A stretch of 64,000 nucleotides of DNA, taken from positions 186,001-250,000 of the forward strand of contig NZ_SMZK01000002.1 in the NCBI RefSeq assembly GCF_005938085.1. The letters run 5' to 3'. Position 1 is the first letter of the stretch; the number at the start of each line of letters is the position of its first letter. The DNA is from Haloterrigena sp. H1. Lineage in GTDB: Archaea > Halobacteriota > Halobacteria > Halobacteriales > Natrialbaceae. The notes under the pieces were generated by a model. It was not told where the DNA came from. It did no database searches and saw only the letters and a program-made list of their open reading frames with translations. Below are positions 27,021 through 36,360 of this stretch, piece by piece. A program made the translations under genes and the position numbers.

Positions 27021-27460
27021 AGGTCGTCCTCCATGGTTTCGAACTCGACGGCGGTATGGGTTCTCTCTGCCCACGCACGCTCGCGGTCCGCCTGTCGGTC
27101 CTCGGCGACGCTGCGAAGTCGCGTCGCGATATCGTCTGCCAGCTGGTGTCCGCCGGCGACGGCAGCGTCGACGATCGCTCCCGATAGGGCGGCCCGTTCG
27201 TTCTTGCCGGGGACCATCGCAAATCCGCGGCCCTCGTCCAGTTCAACCTCGGCGGGTGTCACGACGACTTCCCCGAGATTGAACGGCCGTTTTTCGACGG
27301 GCTCGACGACACGTTGCATCACGAGCTGTGGGGTCGGTTCCTGCAGAACGGACAGCGGTGGGTCGTCCGCCAGCACTTCGTTCGCCAACTGGGTGAGCAC
27401 GTCACCGTCGCACGCGGCGATGAGTTCGAACCGATCCGAACGATCGTGTGGATTTTCCAT
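27017..27460 (-). CDS. phnG: PhnG, C-P lyase core subunit and operon leader
   Basis: A 147-residue subunit of the C-P lyase core. LSVLQEPTPQLVMQRVVEPVEKRPFNLGEVVVTPAEV matches the conserved PhnG region (quoted here only as family evidence: LQEPxxGLVM, FNLGEV and TxAEV elements). It is the first gene of the minus-strand operon phnGHIJKLM plus the TIM-barrel gene, all of which overlap or abut. The 243-bp space to phnD must hold both promoters. Confidence 0.9.
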   Translation of the reverse strand: MENPHDRSDRFELIAACDGDVLTQLANEVLADDPPLSVLQEPTPQLVMQRVVEPVEKRPFNLGEVVVTPAEVELDEGRGFAMVPGKNERAALSGAIVDAAVAGGHQLADDIATRLRSVAEDRQADRERAWAERTHTAVEFETMEDDL

Positions 27461-27703
27461 GCAATCATCCGGGGAGAGTCACAACACCAGTGTAAGACTT
27501 CGCTGGGTACTCTCTATTCTCCCTCTCCAGTGGCGGACTCTCCCCCGGACCGTGAATTAGCGTCCAGACGGCTATTGATCGCTCTGTACCGGTCCGAACT
27601 CGTCGCGGTCGATCGGGGACGTAGTTTCCCATCACTGCACCGGCTACAGCCCATCCGGACTTTACTCAGCCAAGGGTTATTCTATCCCGTTGCCAGCTAC
27701 TCG
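27461..27703. promoter_or_regulatory. Divergent promoter region of the phosphonate locus
   Basis: This space separates phnG (minus) from phnD (plus). It contains two pyrimidine-rich words, TACTCTCTATTCTCCCTC at about 27509 and GGTTATTCTATCC at about 27675, the latter a plausible TATA region for phnD. No clear palindrome was found, so the regulator is unknown; phosphate-starvation control is expected from the family but not shown. Confidence 0.4.
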
Positions 27704-28717
27704 ATGATGTCAGACGAGCCGACTGCTGACGCATCCAACGTACAGGACGGGATAGGGCGTACAACAACCGAGCAGCTGAGCCGCCGTCGCTTCGCGATCG
27801 GCAGCGCGGCTAGTGTCGCCGCCCTCTCCGGCCTCGCAGGATGTATTGGCTCTGCTGCCAAAGGAGAGACGGTCACTATCCTTCTGACGCCCGAGAACCC
27901 ATCGGATATCAGAAACGACTATCTGCCGATGAAAAACTATCTCGAGGGAGAGATCGACGGTCTCTCCATCGAGTACAAGGTTCCCCAGGATTATTCGGCG
28001 ATTCGACCGGCGCTCAAGAGCGAACAGGCCGAAATCGGTATGGACGACATTACGCTGATTTCCGCGCCGGATATGATGGACGTCTTCGGGACGGCAGTGA
28101 CAGGCGGGACCGCGTGGTACTTCTCGATGATGCTGACGAACAAGGGTTCGGGGATTGAGAAGCGAAGCGACTTGAAGGACAAGACGGTCGCCTTTGCCGA
28201 CAAGCTCTCGACGAGTGGCTCGATCTTCGCCGTCTACACGCTGAAACAGGCCGGACTCGACGTCGGCGACGCACCGCAGGGCGATCCGGTTGACTTCGAG
28301 GGGACGTGGTCGAACCACAAGTTCGCCGTCGAGAAACTCGCAAACGAGGAGGCTGATGCCTGCTGTACGTGGGGCGGCAACGGCATGCCCCACGTCGAAA
28401 AGAAAAATGTTCCAGAGGACGTCAGACCGAAGACGGCCTATCTCGGCGACACTGCCACCGAAGAACCACTGTTCAAACCGATCTGGTGGTCGTTCCCGAT
28501 CCCGAAACAGCCGATCTATTCCCGACAGAGCTGGGACTCGGACATGAAGGGGAAGATCGAACAGGCACTCCACGATTCCACCGAGGAGATGATGAAAGAG
28601 TACCAGCCCGACGACTACGACGCCACGTTGCCGTTTACGACACTCAGAGACACCTCGATTGAGGACTACCAGCCGGTCATCAAGCGCCTCGACGACCTCG
28701 GCGTCGAACTCGGATAA
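27704..28717 (+). CDS. phnD: PhnD, phosphonate-binding lipoprotein
   Basis: A 337-residue periplasmic-binding-type protein that delivers phosphonate to PhnE. It starts with a polar segment, then the twin-arginine motif SRRRFAIGSAASVAALSGLAG followed by the lipobox cysteine at about residue 47, so it is a Tat lipoprotein. The mature domain has the PhnD features LLTPENPSDIRNDYLPMKNY, EIGMDDITLISAPD and FADKLSTSGSIFAVYTLK. A second ATG three bases downstream is equally possible as the start. The phnC ATG is 33 bases past the stop. Confidence 0.9.
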   Translation: MMSDEPTADASNVQDGIGRTTTEQLSRRRFAIGSAASVAALSGLAGCIGSAAKGETVTILLTPENPSDIRNDYLPMKNYLEGEIDGLSIEYKVPQDYSAIRPALKSEQAEIGMDDITLISAPDMMDVFGTAVTGGTAWYFSMMLTNKGSGIEKRSDLKDKTVAFADKLSTSGSIFAVYTLKQAGLDVGDAPQGDPVDFEGTWSNHKFAVEKLANEEADACCTWGGNGMPHVEKKNVPEDVRPKTAYLGDTATEEPLFKPIWWSFPIPKQPIYSRQSWDSDMKGKIEQALHDSTEEMMKEYQPDDYDATLPFTTLRDTSIEDYQPVIKRLDDLGVELG

Positions 28718-28750
28718 CACGCCAGCGACTACTCTCAGCATTCCTTTACC

Positions 28751-29542
28751 ATGAGTACACTCACCGTAGAGAACGTGACAAAGACGTACGGAGACGTGAC
28801 CGCGCTGGAAGACGTGTCCTTCGAGATCGAAGACGAGTTCGTCGTGTTACTCGGCGAATCCGGTGCCGGAAAGTCCACGCTGTTGCGCTGTATCAACGGC
28901 CTAACCGAGCCGACGACGGGGACCGTTACCCTCGACGGCAAACCGCTTGCGGGCTCGCGTCCCTCCGTCGGAATGATCTTCCAACAGCACAACCTCGTCG
29001 AGGGCGTCTCCGCGTACCTCAACGCGCTCACCGGCTCTCTCGAGCGGACGTCACTGCTCGAGAGCATCTTCCAGTGGCACGACCGGGCGGACAAGCGCCG
29101 GGCGCTCGAGGCCCTCGAGACCGTCGGACTGCTCGACGAGGCCCACCAGCGCGTCTCCCAGATGAGCGGCGGCCAGCAACAGCGCGTCGGTATCGCTCGA
29201 GCGCTTGTACAAGACCCCTCGCTCGTGCTCGCCGACGAACCGGTTGCGAGCCTCGATCCGGGAAGCGCCGAAGACGTGATGGGCTACCTGAAGAAGGCCG
29301 CGAACGTCCATGAAGTGACAGCGCTCGTGAGCCTCCATCAGGTCAACATCGCCGCCCACTTCGGTGAGCGCTTCATCGGGCTTCGTGACGGCCAACTCCT
29401 CTTCGACGTCCAGCAAGGCGAGCTTACGCCTGCGCTGATCGACGAGCTGTACGGCGACGTCGAGACGGTCGGTCTCGCCGAGTATCTCGCACGCGACAGC
29501 GACGAACCCCCCACCCAACAGCGACGGAGGGTAGAGGCGTGA
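28751..29542 (+). CDS. phnC: PhnC, phosphonate ABC transporter ATPase
   Basis: A 263-residue import ATPase. Walker A is LLGESGAGKSTLLRC at about residues 34-48, the signature is MSGGQQQRVGIARAL, Walker B is LVLADEPVASLDP, and the switch histidine is in LVSLHQVNIAAHFG. GMIFQQHNLVEGVSAYLNAL is typical of PhnC. Its stop overlaps the phnE start by four bases, so the pair is translationally coupled. Confidence 0.92.
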   Translation: MSTLTVENVTKTYGDVTALEDVSFEIEDEFVVLLGESGAGKSTLLRCINGLTEPTTGTVTLDGKPLAGSRPSVGMIFQQHNLVEGVSAYLNALTGSLERTSLLESIFQWHDRADKRRALEALETVGLLDEAHQRVSQMSGGQQQRVGIARALVQDPSLVLADEPVASLDPGSAEDVMGYLKKAANVHEVTALVSLHQVNIAAHFGERFIGLRDGQLLFDVQQGELTPALIDELYGDVETVGLAEYLARDSDEPPTQQRRRVEA

Positions 29543-30591
29543 GCTCGGAGTCCTCGTCGCGAGGCGATCGGTTCCGTGAGTACCTCGGCCTCGCCGATGT
29601 CGGTGAGACATCCGTCGACCGGAAACTGACGGATCTCAAGCGCCGAAAGACGATTCGTCGGTTCTGGACCGCACTCGGCGTCGTCGCCGTCGCCGTGCTC
29701 CTCAACTTCAGTCTCCGCACGGTCGGGTTCTCGCTGGTCGAACTGATTACGCAGTTCCCGTTCTTCCTCGATGCGATTCCCGAGTACTTCCCGCCAACGA
29801 CGTACTACGGGATCCCCTTCCTCGACGTGATGCAGTACTGGTCTTTCATCGTCGAGCAGAATCTCCTCCTCTCGCTGGAGGGCGGCCGCTGGCTCGTCGG
29901 TGACGTCAACATCGTCTGGGGAGCGACGTTCGTCACCCTGGCCATCGCGTTCGCAGGCACGGTGCTTGGGCTTCCCGGGGCACTGCTGTTCGGCGTTATG
30001 GCGAGCGAACGCGTCGTCCCGTATCCGTTCAACTTCCTCTTCCGGGCCACGATGAGCCTCATCCGTGCGATTCCCGCGCTGGTGTGGGTGCTCATCCTGA
30101 TTCCGCTCGGCGGTGTCTCCCCGTTCACCGCGACGCTTGCGATCATCATCGACACCACGGGCTATCTTGGCCGCCTGTTCACCGACGAACTCGAGGAGAT
30201 CGCGGACGGCCCCATCGAGGGCATCCGCAGCACGGGCGCGAACAAGCCACAGATCGTCTCGTTCGGCATGCTGAGCCAGGTTTTCCGGCAGTTCATCGCC
30301 TGGATCGCCTTCGACCTCGAACACAACGTCCGGGTCGCCATCAGCCTCGGCCTCATTGGCGCTGGCGGTCTCGGACTGGAACTCGACATCCAGCGCAAGA
30401 CGTTCAACTACACGGAGATGATGGCCTGCATTGTTCTGATCGTCCTGCTCGCCGGCTCCGTCGAATTGCTTAGCCAGCGCGTTCGATCCTACCTCCGCGG
30501 CGAAGACGAAGTCGAGAAAACCGGCGTTTTCGAGGCGTTTTTCACCTCCCCACGGAAGATCATCGAATCTGCCGCCGGTCGGCGCAGGTAA
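29539..30591 (+). CDS. phnE: PhnE, phosphonate ABC transporter permease
   Basis: A 350-residue permease with about six membrane helices after a polar N terminus of 45 residues. The inner-membrane coupling motif EEIADGPIEGIRSTGANKPQ is the EAA loop that contacts PhnC, and IRAIPALVWVLILIPLGGVSP is a typical PhnE helix pair. The GTG start overlaps the phnC stop. The single permease gene implies a homodimer. Confidence 0.92.
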   Translation: MSSESSSRGDRFREYLGLADVGETSVDRKLTDLKRRKTIRRFWTALGVVAVAVLLNFSLRTVGFSLVELITQFPFFLDAIPEYFPPTTYYGIPFLDVMQYWSFIVEQNLLLSLEGGRWLVGDVNIVWGATFVTLAIAFAGTVLGLPGALLFGVMASERVVPYPFNFLFRATMSLIRAIPALVWVLILIPLGGVSPFTATLAIIIDTTGYLGRLFTDELEEIADGPIEGIRSTGANKPQIVSFGMLSQVFRQFIAWIAFDLEHNVRVAISLGLIGAGGLGLELDIQRKTFNYTEMMACIVLIVLLAGSVELLSQRVRSYLRGEDEVEKTGVFEAFFTSPRKIIESAAGRRR

Positions 30592-30744
30592 TCGCCCGCC
30601 CTCTAACACCCAATCCATGACACGCATGATCCCGACAATTCAGCTCACGTCACGCGCACCCATGCAACGTACTTGTACCGCTCGTTACCCTCAACCGCGG
30701 CTCCGATTCCGACGCACCAGCAACGCACGCGGGGAGGCAGCGAC

Positions 30745-31410
30745 ATGACCTACATCGACTCTCGCGGCGGCGATCGCGTGAAGTCACTCTCGCCCGAGCC
30801 GACGATCCACGATCCGGTACAGATCACTGAGAGTACGCTCGGCGAGTGGACCGAGATCCGCCCGCACTCACGGCTGCACGCCGCCGAAGTCGGCGACTAC
30901 ACGTACCTGATGGAACGCGTCCAGCTCGATTACACGACCATCGGAAAGTTCGGCAACATCGCCTCCGATGTCCGACTCGGTCCGCCGAACCACCCCATCG
31001 ATCGCCCGACGGCACACCATTTCACCTACCGGGCAGCGATGTACGACATGGGCGAGGACGACGAGGCAATCTTCGAGTGGCGAGCCGACCAGCCCGTCGA
31101 AATCGGTCACGACGTCTGGATCGGCCACAGCGCGACGGTACTCCCAGGGGCCACTATAGGCAACGGTGCGGTCGTCGCCGCCGGAGCGGTCGTCGTCGAC
31201 GACGTCCCACCCTACACCATCGTTGCGGGGGTTCCGGCCAAACCCATTCGTCGTCGGTTCCCCGAAGACGTCGCCGCGCGACTCGAGTCCACCGAGTGGT
31301 GGCACTGGGACCACGAGACGCTTTCCGACCGCCTTGCGGACTTTCGCGACCTCGAGTCGTTCCTCTCGGCGTACGCACCCGAGACCGCGGAGCCGTCACG
31401 ACTCGACTGA
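30745..31410 (+). CDS. Hexapeptide-repeat acyltransferase of phosphonate loci
   Basis: A 221-residue left-handed beta-helix transferase with repeated [LIV]-G-x4 hexads ([20 protein letters not shown], then [12 protein letters not shown]) and a C-terminal [11 protein letters not shown] segment, as in xenobiotic acetyltransferases. A subfamily of these proteins recurs next to C-P lyase genes (phosphonate metabolism transferase, hexapeptide type). I assign it there from context. A role such as N-acetylation of aminophosphonates is inference. It starts 154 bases after phnE, so it may have its own promoter. Confidence 0.75.
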   Translation: MTYIDSRGGDRVKSLSPEPTIHDPVQITESTLGEWTEIRPHSRLHAAEVGDYTYLMERVQLDYTTIGKFGNIASDVRLGPPNHPIDRPTAHHFTYRAAMYDMGEDDEAIFEWRADQPVEIGHDVWIGHSATVLPGATIGNGAVVAAGAVVVDDVPPYTIVAGVPAKPIRRRFPEDVAARLESTEWWHWDHETLSDRLADFRDLESFLSAYAPETAEPSRLD

Positions 31411-31602
31411 CCACGTCCAGAGACGTACGTCTGCCATCACGGTCGCTCACGTGTAGCGCGTATTTTTCCACACCCATACACCGACACTGCGAGATCCGTC
31501 TCCGTCTCATGCTTTTGTCGTCGGGATTTCTCGACCGGCGCGTTTTCTGTCAGCAACCCATTGTGCTGAAGCCCGCCTCGAGTGGGACCCATCCGCTGGC
31601 AG

Positions 31603-32366
31603 TCAGGACTGCCGAAACGATTGTCTGCGGACGAGCCAGTATACGACGCCGAGGAATCCGGCGAGAAGTCCGATTTCGGCGAGACGTCCCCCCCGCCCGC
31701 GTTCCGTCGGTGTCGACTCACGATCGTGTTTCGTGGGTTGTGACTCATGCTTGTGTTCCGTAATCACCGACTCACGCTCCTGCTCCGTGGCAGCGCGAGT
31801 GCTTGTTTGTGGCGCTTCGACAGCACTCCGCTGTTCGGCGAGCACGGCGAAGTCGGTGGCGAACGACTTGACCTCGTCCCAGTCGGTGTACTCGTAATCC
31901 CGTGAGGTATCCGTATCGCCGGTCGTTATCGCCGAAAACAGCTTGAAAAAGAGCCGCGTGACGGGCCCGTATCGCGTGTATTTGACCGCGCCGGCAAAGA
32001 GCCCGACGCGGTCGGGCTGCCATCCGGTTCGTTCAATGAGGTCATCCACCCACTCCTGAGCGCCGTCTCGAGCCCAGTCAGCTGGAATAGCCGAGGCAAA
32101 GGACAGCTGGAAGAACGCGGTTGGCTTCGCCGCGATCGCCTCGCGGTTTCGGTCGATGAACGCGACGACTTCCGACAGGTGTTGCGCTTGATGACCGGCG
32201 AGCCGACGAGCACTGCATCGACATCATCGACGATCGAATCCGACATCTCTGTCACGTATCGCGTTGTGACGTTGTGGCCGCGGTCGGTGAGCACGGTTTC
32301 GATGTACTTGGCGACCGTCGCCGTCTGTCCCTCGTCGGTTCCGTACACTATGAGAAACGATACCAT
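31603..32366 (-). pseudogene. Flavodoxin-domain protein with one-base deletion
   Basis: The upstream frame begins MVSFLIVYGTDEGQTATVAK, with the flavin phosphate-binding loop, and runs to VLVGSPVIKR. The next frame continues QHLSEVVAFIDRNREAIAAK, then SAIPADWARDGAQEW and FAGAVKYTRYGPVTRLFFK. One C is missing at about 32181-32188 (AAGCG-CAACAC). The product would be a membrane-tethered flavodoxin, since the last 25 residues (IGLLAGFLGVVYWLVRR) form a helix. Either a real pseudogene or a sequencing error. Confidence 0.7.
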
Positions 32367-32417
32367 CCGGAATCACGACTTCGCTACGACCTCGATAGTC
32401 GTAGTTCTGTGGAGCGC

Positions 32418-33359
32418 TCAGATCATGACGTGGTCGGGCTGGACGCCGGAGTGTAAGCGGACGGCGATCTCGGCGGCGTGGACCCAGTAGTAGATCGCAC
32501 GCTCAAGCGCTCGAGTCACCGTCACCAGGTAGCCGTACATCTCCGGATCGTACGCCGTCACAAGTTCGAACAGTTCGTCGAGGTCGCGGTGGACAGTCTC
32601 TTCTTGCGCGATGAGATCGTCGTGGGCCGCGAGGTCACACTCGAAGAGGATCGCCGTGAGATAGTCGTTGATCTGCTTGCCCGCGTCGAAGATATCGCAG
32701 ACGCGCTCTTCGACCACACCGGTGGTTGCTACCTCCTGGTTGTCGATGACGTCTGTGATGAAGCAGGCTCGATCGCCGACGATCTCTAAGTTCGTCGCAA
32801 TCGTCGCTAAGTCAGCGGCGACTCGGTTGCCGGGCCAGTCGGTTGTCAGCGTGTATGACTTGAGTTCAGAGAGAACTGCCGAGTGGCGCTCGTTCGCCAG
32901 CGACTCGAGTGTATCCGCCGGCCGTTCGGGTTCTGCGCCAACGAACGACTGACGGGCAGCCGCATACTGTGTGGTAGTGACGTCCTCGAGTCGCGCCAGC
33001 AAGTCGAGTACTGTCTCCCCTCGCTCACCGGGTGCTGTCGTCTCGGCCTCCGCCACATCCCGTTCGTGATCGGTGTCGGCGGTCTCATTTGTCACGGAGT
33101 CGGCGTCGAGTGGCGAGAGCGCGTCTGCGTTGGCGTACAACGACGTATTGTCGACGACGTACGCCTTTCGGACGATGTCATCCGCTTTCAGCTCCTGCAG
33201 TAGTTCGGAGAGATACTGTTCGGAGATGCCGACGTCCGCCGCCAGCCGCGCTTTCGTCTCCGGCGCGGTGCGATCGATGGATTCGATAACCTGTGCGATC
33301 GTCGCATCGCGACCCTGTCGAGTCGCGTCTTGTGGCCGATGCCACATTTCCCGGAACAT
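32418..33359 (-). CDS. Winged-helix PhoU-domain regulator
   Basis: A 313-residue protein. Residues about 20-75 form a winged helix (IAQVIESIDRTAPETKARLA, VGISEQYLSELLQELKADDI). After an acidic linker, residues 120-310 are an all-helical PhoU-like domain (ATIATNLEIVGDRACFITDV, EETVHRDLDELFELVTAYD). PhoU proteins link phosphate uptake to gene control. Fusion with a winged helix suggests it binds DNA directly. It is divergent from a second PhoU-type gene, and a palindrome lies between them. Confidence 0.75.
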   Translation of the reverse strand: MFREMWHRPQDATRQGRDATIAQVIESIDRTAPETKARLAADVGISEQYLSELLQELKADDIVRKAYVVDNTSLYANADALSPLDADSVTNETADTDHERDVAEAETTAPGERGETVLDLLARLEDVTTTQYAAARQSFVGAEPERPADTLESLANERHSAVLSELKSYTLTTDWPGNRVAADLATIATNLEIVGDRACFITDVIDNQEVATTGVVEERVCDIFDAGKQINDYLTAILFECDLAAHDDLIAQEETVHRDLDELFELVTAYDPEMYGYLVTVTRALERAIYYWVHAAEIAVRLHSGVQPDHVMI

Positions 33360-33441
33360 ACCTGCGAAACTCGACGGGCGGGGATAGTCGTGTACAATAG
33401 ACTGTCCGGACGCCTATATAACAACTGGACGGCCGTTGCAC

Positions 33442-33456
33442 TCTCGAGTCGAGAGC
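33442..33456. promoter_or_regulatory. 15-bp palindrome between divergent phoU-type genes
   Basis: CTCTCGA-G-TCGAGAG lies midway in the 192-bp divergent promoter region. TATA-like words flank it: CCTATATAAC at about 33412 for the minus gene and ATTCATATAAGC at about 33512 for the plus gene. A shared operator is a reasonable guess. Confidence 0.4.
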
Positions 33457-33551
33457 TGTCACAACTACAAACAGTACTGATATGTAGTCGCCTATAGCGG
33501 ACTAATCCATTCATATAAGCGGTAAAGGGAGAGCCACGCGGTTCGGTCAGC

Positions 33552-34565
33552 ATGGAGACACGGAAAGTTCAGCTCTCCGGTGGAACGACGTACACCATCT
33601 CGCTCCCGAAGTCCTGGGCACAGGAACACGGGATCGAGGCTGGATCTGTACTCTCGTTACATCCGAATCAGGACGCCTCGCTACTCGTCGAAGCGATGGG
33701 CGGCCGCACCAGCGCCGACCGCTCGACAACGATCGATGTCTCCACTGACAGCGACAACACGATCCGCCAACGAATTCGCGCTGTTCACGCAGTCGGCTAC
33801 GATTCGGTGACTCTCGTGGATACGACGGGGCATCCAGCGGACCGCCGGAAACTGGTCGACCGAGCGTTGACGGAATTGTCGGGGTTCGAACTTCTCGAGG
33901 CGACCGACACCCGCATCCGACTGACGAATCTCATCGACGCCGAGAACGTCGACGTCAGAAAGAGCACGCTCCGGCTCCGGCTGGTGATGCTCGCGATGCA
34001 TCGGGACGCCATGACTGCTGTCGTCGACGGGAACGAAAATCTGGCCCAACGCGTTATCGAGCGTGACAGTGAGGCCGACAAGCTGTTCGCAATGGTCACA
34101 CGCCACTTTCGGCGCTCGCTGACCGACCTCCACGAAGTCGAGAAACTGGACTGGAGTCGGGACGAACTCTTCGAGTACTACTATGCCGCACGTCAGTTCG
34201 AACGCATCGCCGATCACGCCGAGAAAATCGCTGAGTTCGCACTCGAGCCGGCAGCGTCAATCCCATCAGCGTACGCCACACGACTCTCCGAACTCGCCAC
34301 CGCCTCCCGGCAGGTCGTCGATGAGGCGGCCGACGCCATCCTGACAGACGCCAGCGTTGCGGCCGCCAACGGCGCACTTGCTAAACGCGATCGGCTACTG
34401 GAGCAACTCGAGGAGTTCGACCGCGATCTCTACGATCACGACGTGCCAAACGAGGCGTACGTCCTCGGACTCCTGCTCGACAGCCTCCGCCGAACGGTTC
34501 GGTACGGTGCGAACGTCGCCGAAATCGCCCTCCAGCAGGTTACTAGGCAGAACACTGCAGACTGA
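33552..34565 (+). CDS. AbrB-type PhoU regulator
   Basis: A 337-residue protein with an N-terminal SpoVT/AbrB swapped-hairpin DNA-binding domain (METRKVQLSGGTTYTISLPK, then SWAQEHGIEAGSVLSLHP) and two PhoU helical bundles at about residues 110-330 (NENLAQRVIERDSEADKLFA, FEYYYAARQFERIADHAEKI). This arrangement is common in archaeal PhoU proteins near phosphate or phosphonate uptake systems. Its position next to the phn locus supports phosphate-related regulation. Start is ATG 33552 with a TATA-like box about 40 bases upstream. Confidence 0.85.
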   Translation: METRKVQLSGGTTYTISLPKSWAQEHGIEAGSVLSLHPNQDASLLVEAMGGRTSADRSTTIDVSTDSDNTIRQRIRAVHAVGYDSVTLVDTTGHPADRRKLVDRALTELSGFELLEATDTRIRLTNLIDAENVDVRKSTLRLRLVMLAMHRDAMTAVVDGNENLAQRVIERDSEADKLFAMVTRHFRRSLTDLHEVEKLDWSRDELFEYYYAARQFERIADHAEKIAEFALEPAASIPSAYATRLSELATASRQVVDEAADAILTDASVAAANGALAKRDRLLEQLEEFDRDLYDHDVPNEAYVLGLLLDSLRRTVRYGANVAEIALQQVTRQNTAD

Positions 34566-34777
34566 TGCGGCGGCTCCCTCGTGTGCGGTTGATGTATTGT
34601 TGAAGCGATAAGAACGGCGTTGGTTGATTATCGGATGATTCAGTTCTGCGGTCCAGTGCCCGGAGCTGCTGATCGCCATACCTCTTGTCTCCAGTTCGAT
34701 TCGACGACGGGCGAACAGCCACCATCAATGTGAGGTCGTTTCAACACCCCAGAGCGGTATGGGACGCGGTCGGCTGC

Positions 34778-35611
34778 TCAACGGACGCGCTCGACCGGGT
34801 CTCCCGTCTCGAGTTCTGCCGCAACCTCTGGGGTGAGGCCGGCGATACTATCGATGAGATTTATCCGGTAGCTTGCCGGCCCGTTGTACTCGAGGTCGGT
34901 CGCACGCTCGCCAGCGAGCCCGTAGGCGAGTGTCCCGTGGAGGGCAGCGGTCACGTCGCCCTTGAGACTGCCAGTGAAGGCCGCAAGGGTCGCCCCAAGC
35001 ATACAGCCTGTCCCGACGACCGTCGAGAGCATCTCGTCACCAGCACGGAGGCGATAGAGCCGGTCGGATCCGGCGACGATGTCTTCGGCACCCGAGGCGA
35101 CGACTGCAGCACCGGTTGTCTCGGCGAGTGCCTGTGCCGACTCCGTAATGTCCTCGTACTCACCGACGGACTCGACGCCTTTCACCTCGGCTGTCTTCCC
35201 CGCCAGATGCGTGATCTCTCCGTAGTTGCCCTTGATAGCGGCAAACTCGACGTCCTCGAGTAAACTCGTGTGGACCTCGTCTCGGGTCGGCGTCGTCCCG
35301 GCACCGACGGGGTCGAGGACGACCGGGACACCAAGGTCGTTGGCCGCCCGACCCGCGGCGTGTAACGCCTCGATGTTCGAATCGGTCATCCGGCCAGTGT
35401 TGAGCAGTACCGCACCCGCGAGTTCGGCCATCTCGGGCGCTTCGCCGGGTGCATCCGCCATCACCGGTAACGCACCCCAACTGAGAGTGACGTTCGCCAG
35501 ATCGTTTTTCGTTACCTCGTTCGTCAACTGCTGGACCAGCGGCTCGCGTTCACGAATTGCCGCAAGCGAGTCCGCCAGCGCCTCACCGGTGCCCTCAGGG
35601 CCGTTAGTCAT
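34778..35611 (-). CDS. thiM: ThiM, hydroxyethylthiazole kinase
   Basis: A 277-residue ribokinase-fold kinase that phosphorylates 4-methyl-5-(2-hydroxyethyl)thiazole for thiamine salvage. Family blocks: PLVQQLTNEVTKNDLANVTL, VMADAPGEAPEMAELAGAVL, VPVVLDPVGAGTTPTRDE and the anion-hole motif VVGTGCMLGATLAAF with the catalytic cysteine. ATG 35611 overlaps the thiE stop by a few bases; an in-frame TTG three codons upstream is less likely. The pair forms a two-gene salvage operon. Confidence 0.93.
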   Translation of the reverse strand: MTNGPEGTGEALADSLAAIREREPLVQQLTNEVTKNDLANVTLSWGALPVMADAPGEAPEMAELAGAVLLNTGRMTDSNIEALHAAGRAANDLGVPVVLDPVGAGTTPTRDEVHTSLLEDVEFAAIKGNYGEITHLAGKTAEVKGVESVGEYEDITESAQALAETTGAAVVASGAEDIVAGSDRLYRLRAGDEMLSTVVGTGCMLGATLAAFTGSLKGDVTAALHGTLAYGLAGERATDLEYNGPASYRINLIDSIAGLTPEVAAELETGDPVERVR

Positions 35612-36257
35612 CGCTATCAACCTCCCCGGTGACGGCGGCGGCTACCTCTCTTGTCGCAGTCGCCGGATCGTCGGCTGCAGTGATCTCGCTGATCATGGCG
35701 ACGCCGGTCGCACCCGCTTCGAGAACCGGTGGCGCGTTCGAAGCGGTGACACCGCCGATCCCGATGACGGGAATCGAGACGGCCGCAGCGATCTCAGAGA
35801 CGAGCTCGAGGCCGGTTCCGTTCTTCTCCTTGGGCACATCTTCCTTCGAGTCAGTACCATAGATAGCGCCTACACCGAGATAGTCCGCGCCGGCCGCTTC
35901 GGCCTCGATCGCTCCCTCGACCGTCGACGTCGAGCAGCCAATGACAGCCTCGGGACCGAGCAGTTCGCGGGCGACTGCGACGGGAAGGTCGGACTGACCA
36001 AGGTGGACACCGTCGGCGTCGATCGCCTGTGCGATATCGACCCTGTCGTTGACGAGCAGGGCAATGCCTGCCTCGGCAGTGAGTTCACGCAACTTGCGAC
36101 CGAGTTCGTAGCGCCAGCGAGCGTCGGTGTCTTTCTCTCGGAGCTGAACGACGTCGACGCCGCCGTCGATCGCGGCTTCGACCACCTCGACGGTACGTTT
36201 CCCGTCGGAAAGCGATTTCTGTGTCACCAGATACGTCCGCCAATCCTTCGTATTCAT
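35604..36257 (-). CDS. thiE: ThiE, thiamine-phosphate synthase
   Basis: A 217-residue TIM-barrel enzyme that joins hydroxymethylpyrimidine diphosphate with thiazole phosphate. Motifs: DVVQLREKDTDARW, LLVNDRVDIAQAIDADGVHL, GQSDLPVAVARELLG, AGADYLGVGAIYGTDSKED and VIGIGGVTASNAPPVLEAGA. I chose ATG 36257 over the in-frame GTG four codons upstream. It is the first gene of the thiE-thiM pair. No TPP riboswitch fold was recognised upstream. Confidence 0.93.
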   Translation of the reverse strand: MNTKDWRTYLVTQKSLSDGKRTVEVVEAAIDGGVDVVQLREKDTDARWRYELGRKLRELTAEAGIALLVNDRVDIAQAIDADGVHLGQSDLPVAVARELLGPEAVIGCSTSTVEGAIEAEAAGADYLGVGAIYGTDSKEDVPKEKNGTGLELVSEIAAAVSIPVIGIGGVTASNAPPVLEAGATGVAMISEITAADDPATATREVAAAVTGEVDSDD

Positions 36258-36360
36258 AGAATTTATCACCCAGTGGTAAAACTAAGCCGCTTCGATTCGA
36301 AGCCTTGAGTGAGCGGTCGTCCACTCCACGACCAAGTGATTCCGATAGCTTTCTCGGGAG

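Noticed and set aside
29338..30627. A 429-codon minus-strand open frame opposite phnE
   Set aside because: Antisense shadow of a permease in GC-rich DNA. Its translation has no domain, while the plus-strand frame is a clear PhnE.
35620..36360. TPP riboswitch upstream of thiE
   Set aside because: The roughly 100 bases before the start show no CUGAGA-type core or paired arms, and the intergenic space is too short and AT-poor for one.
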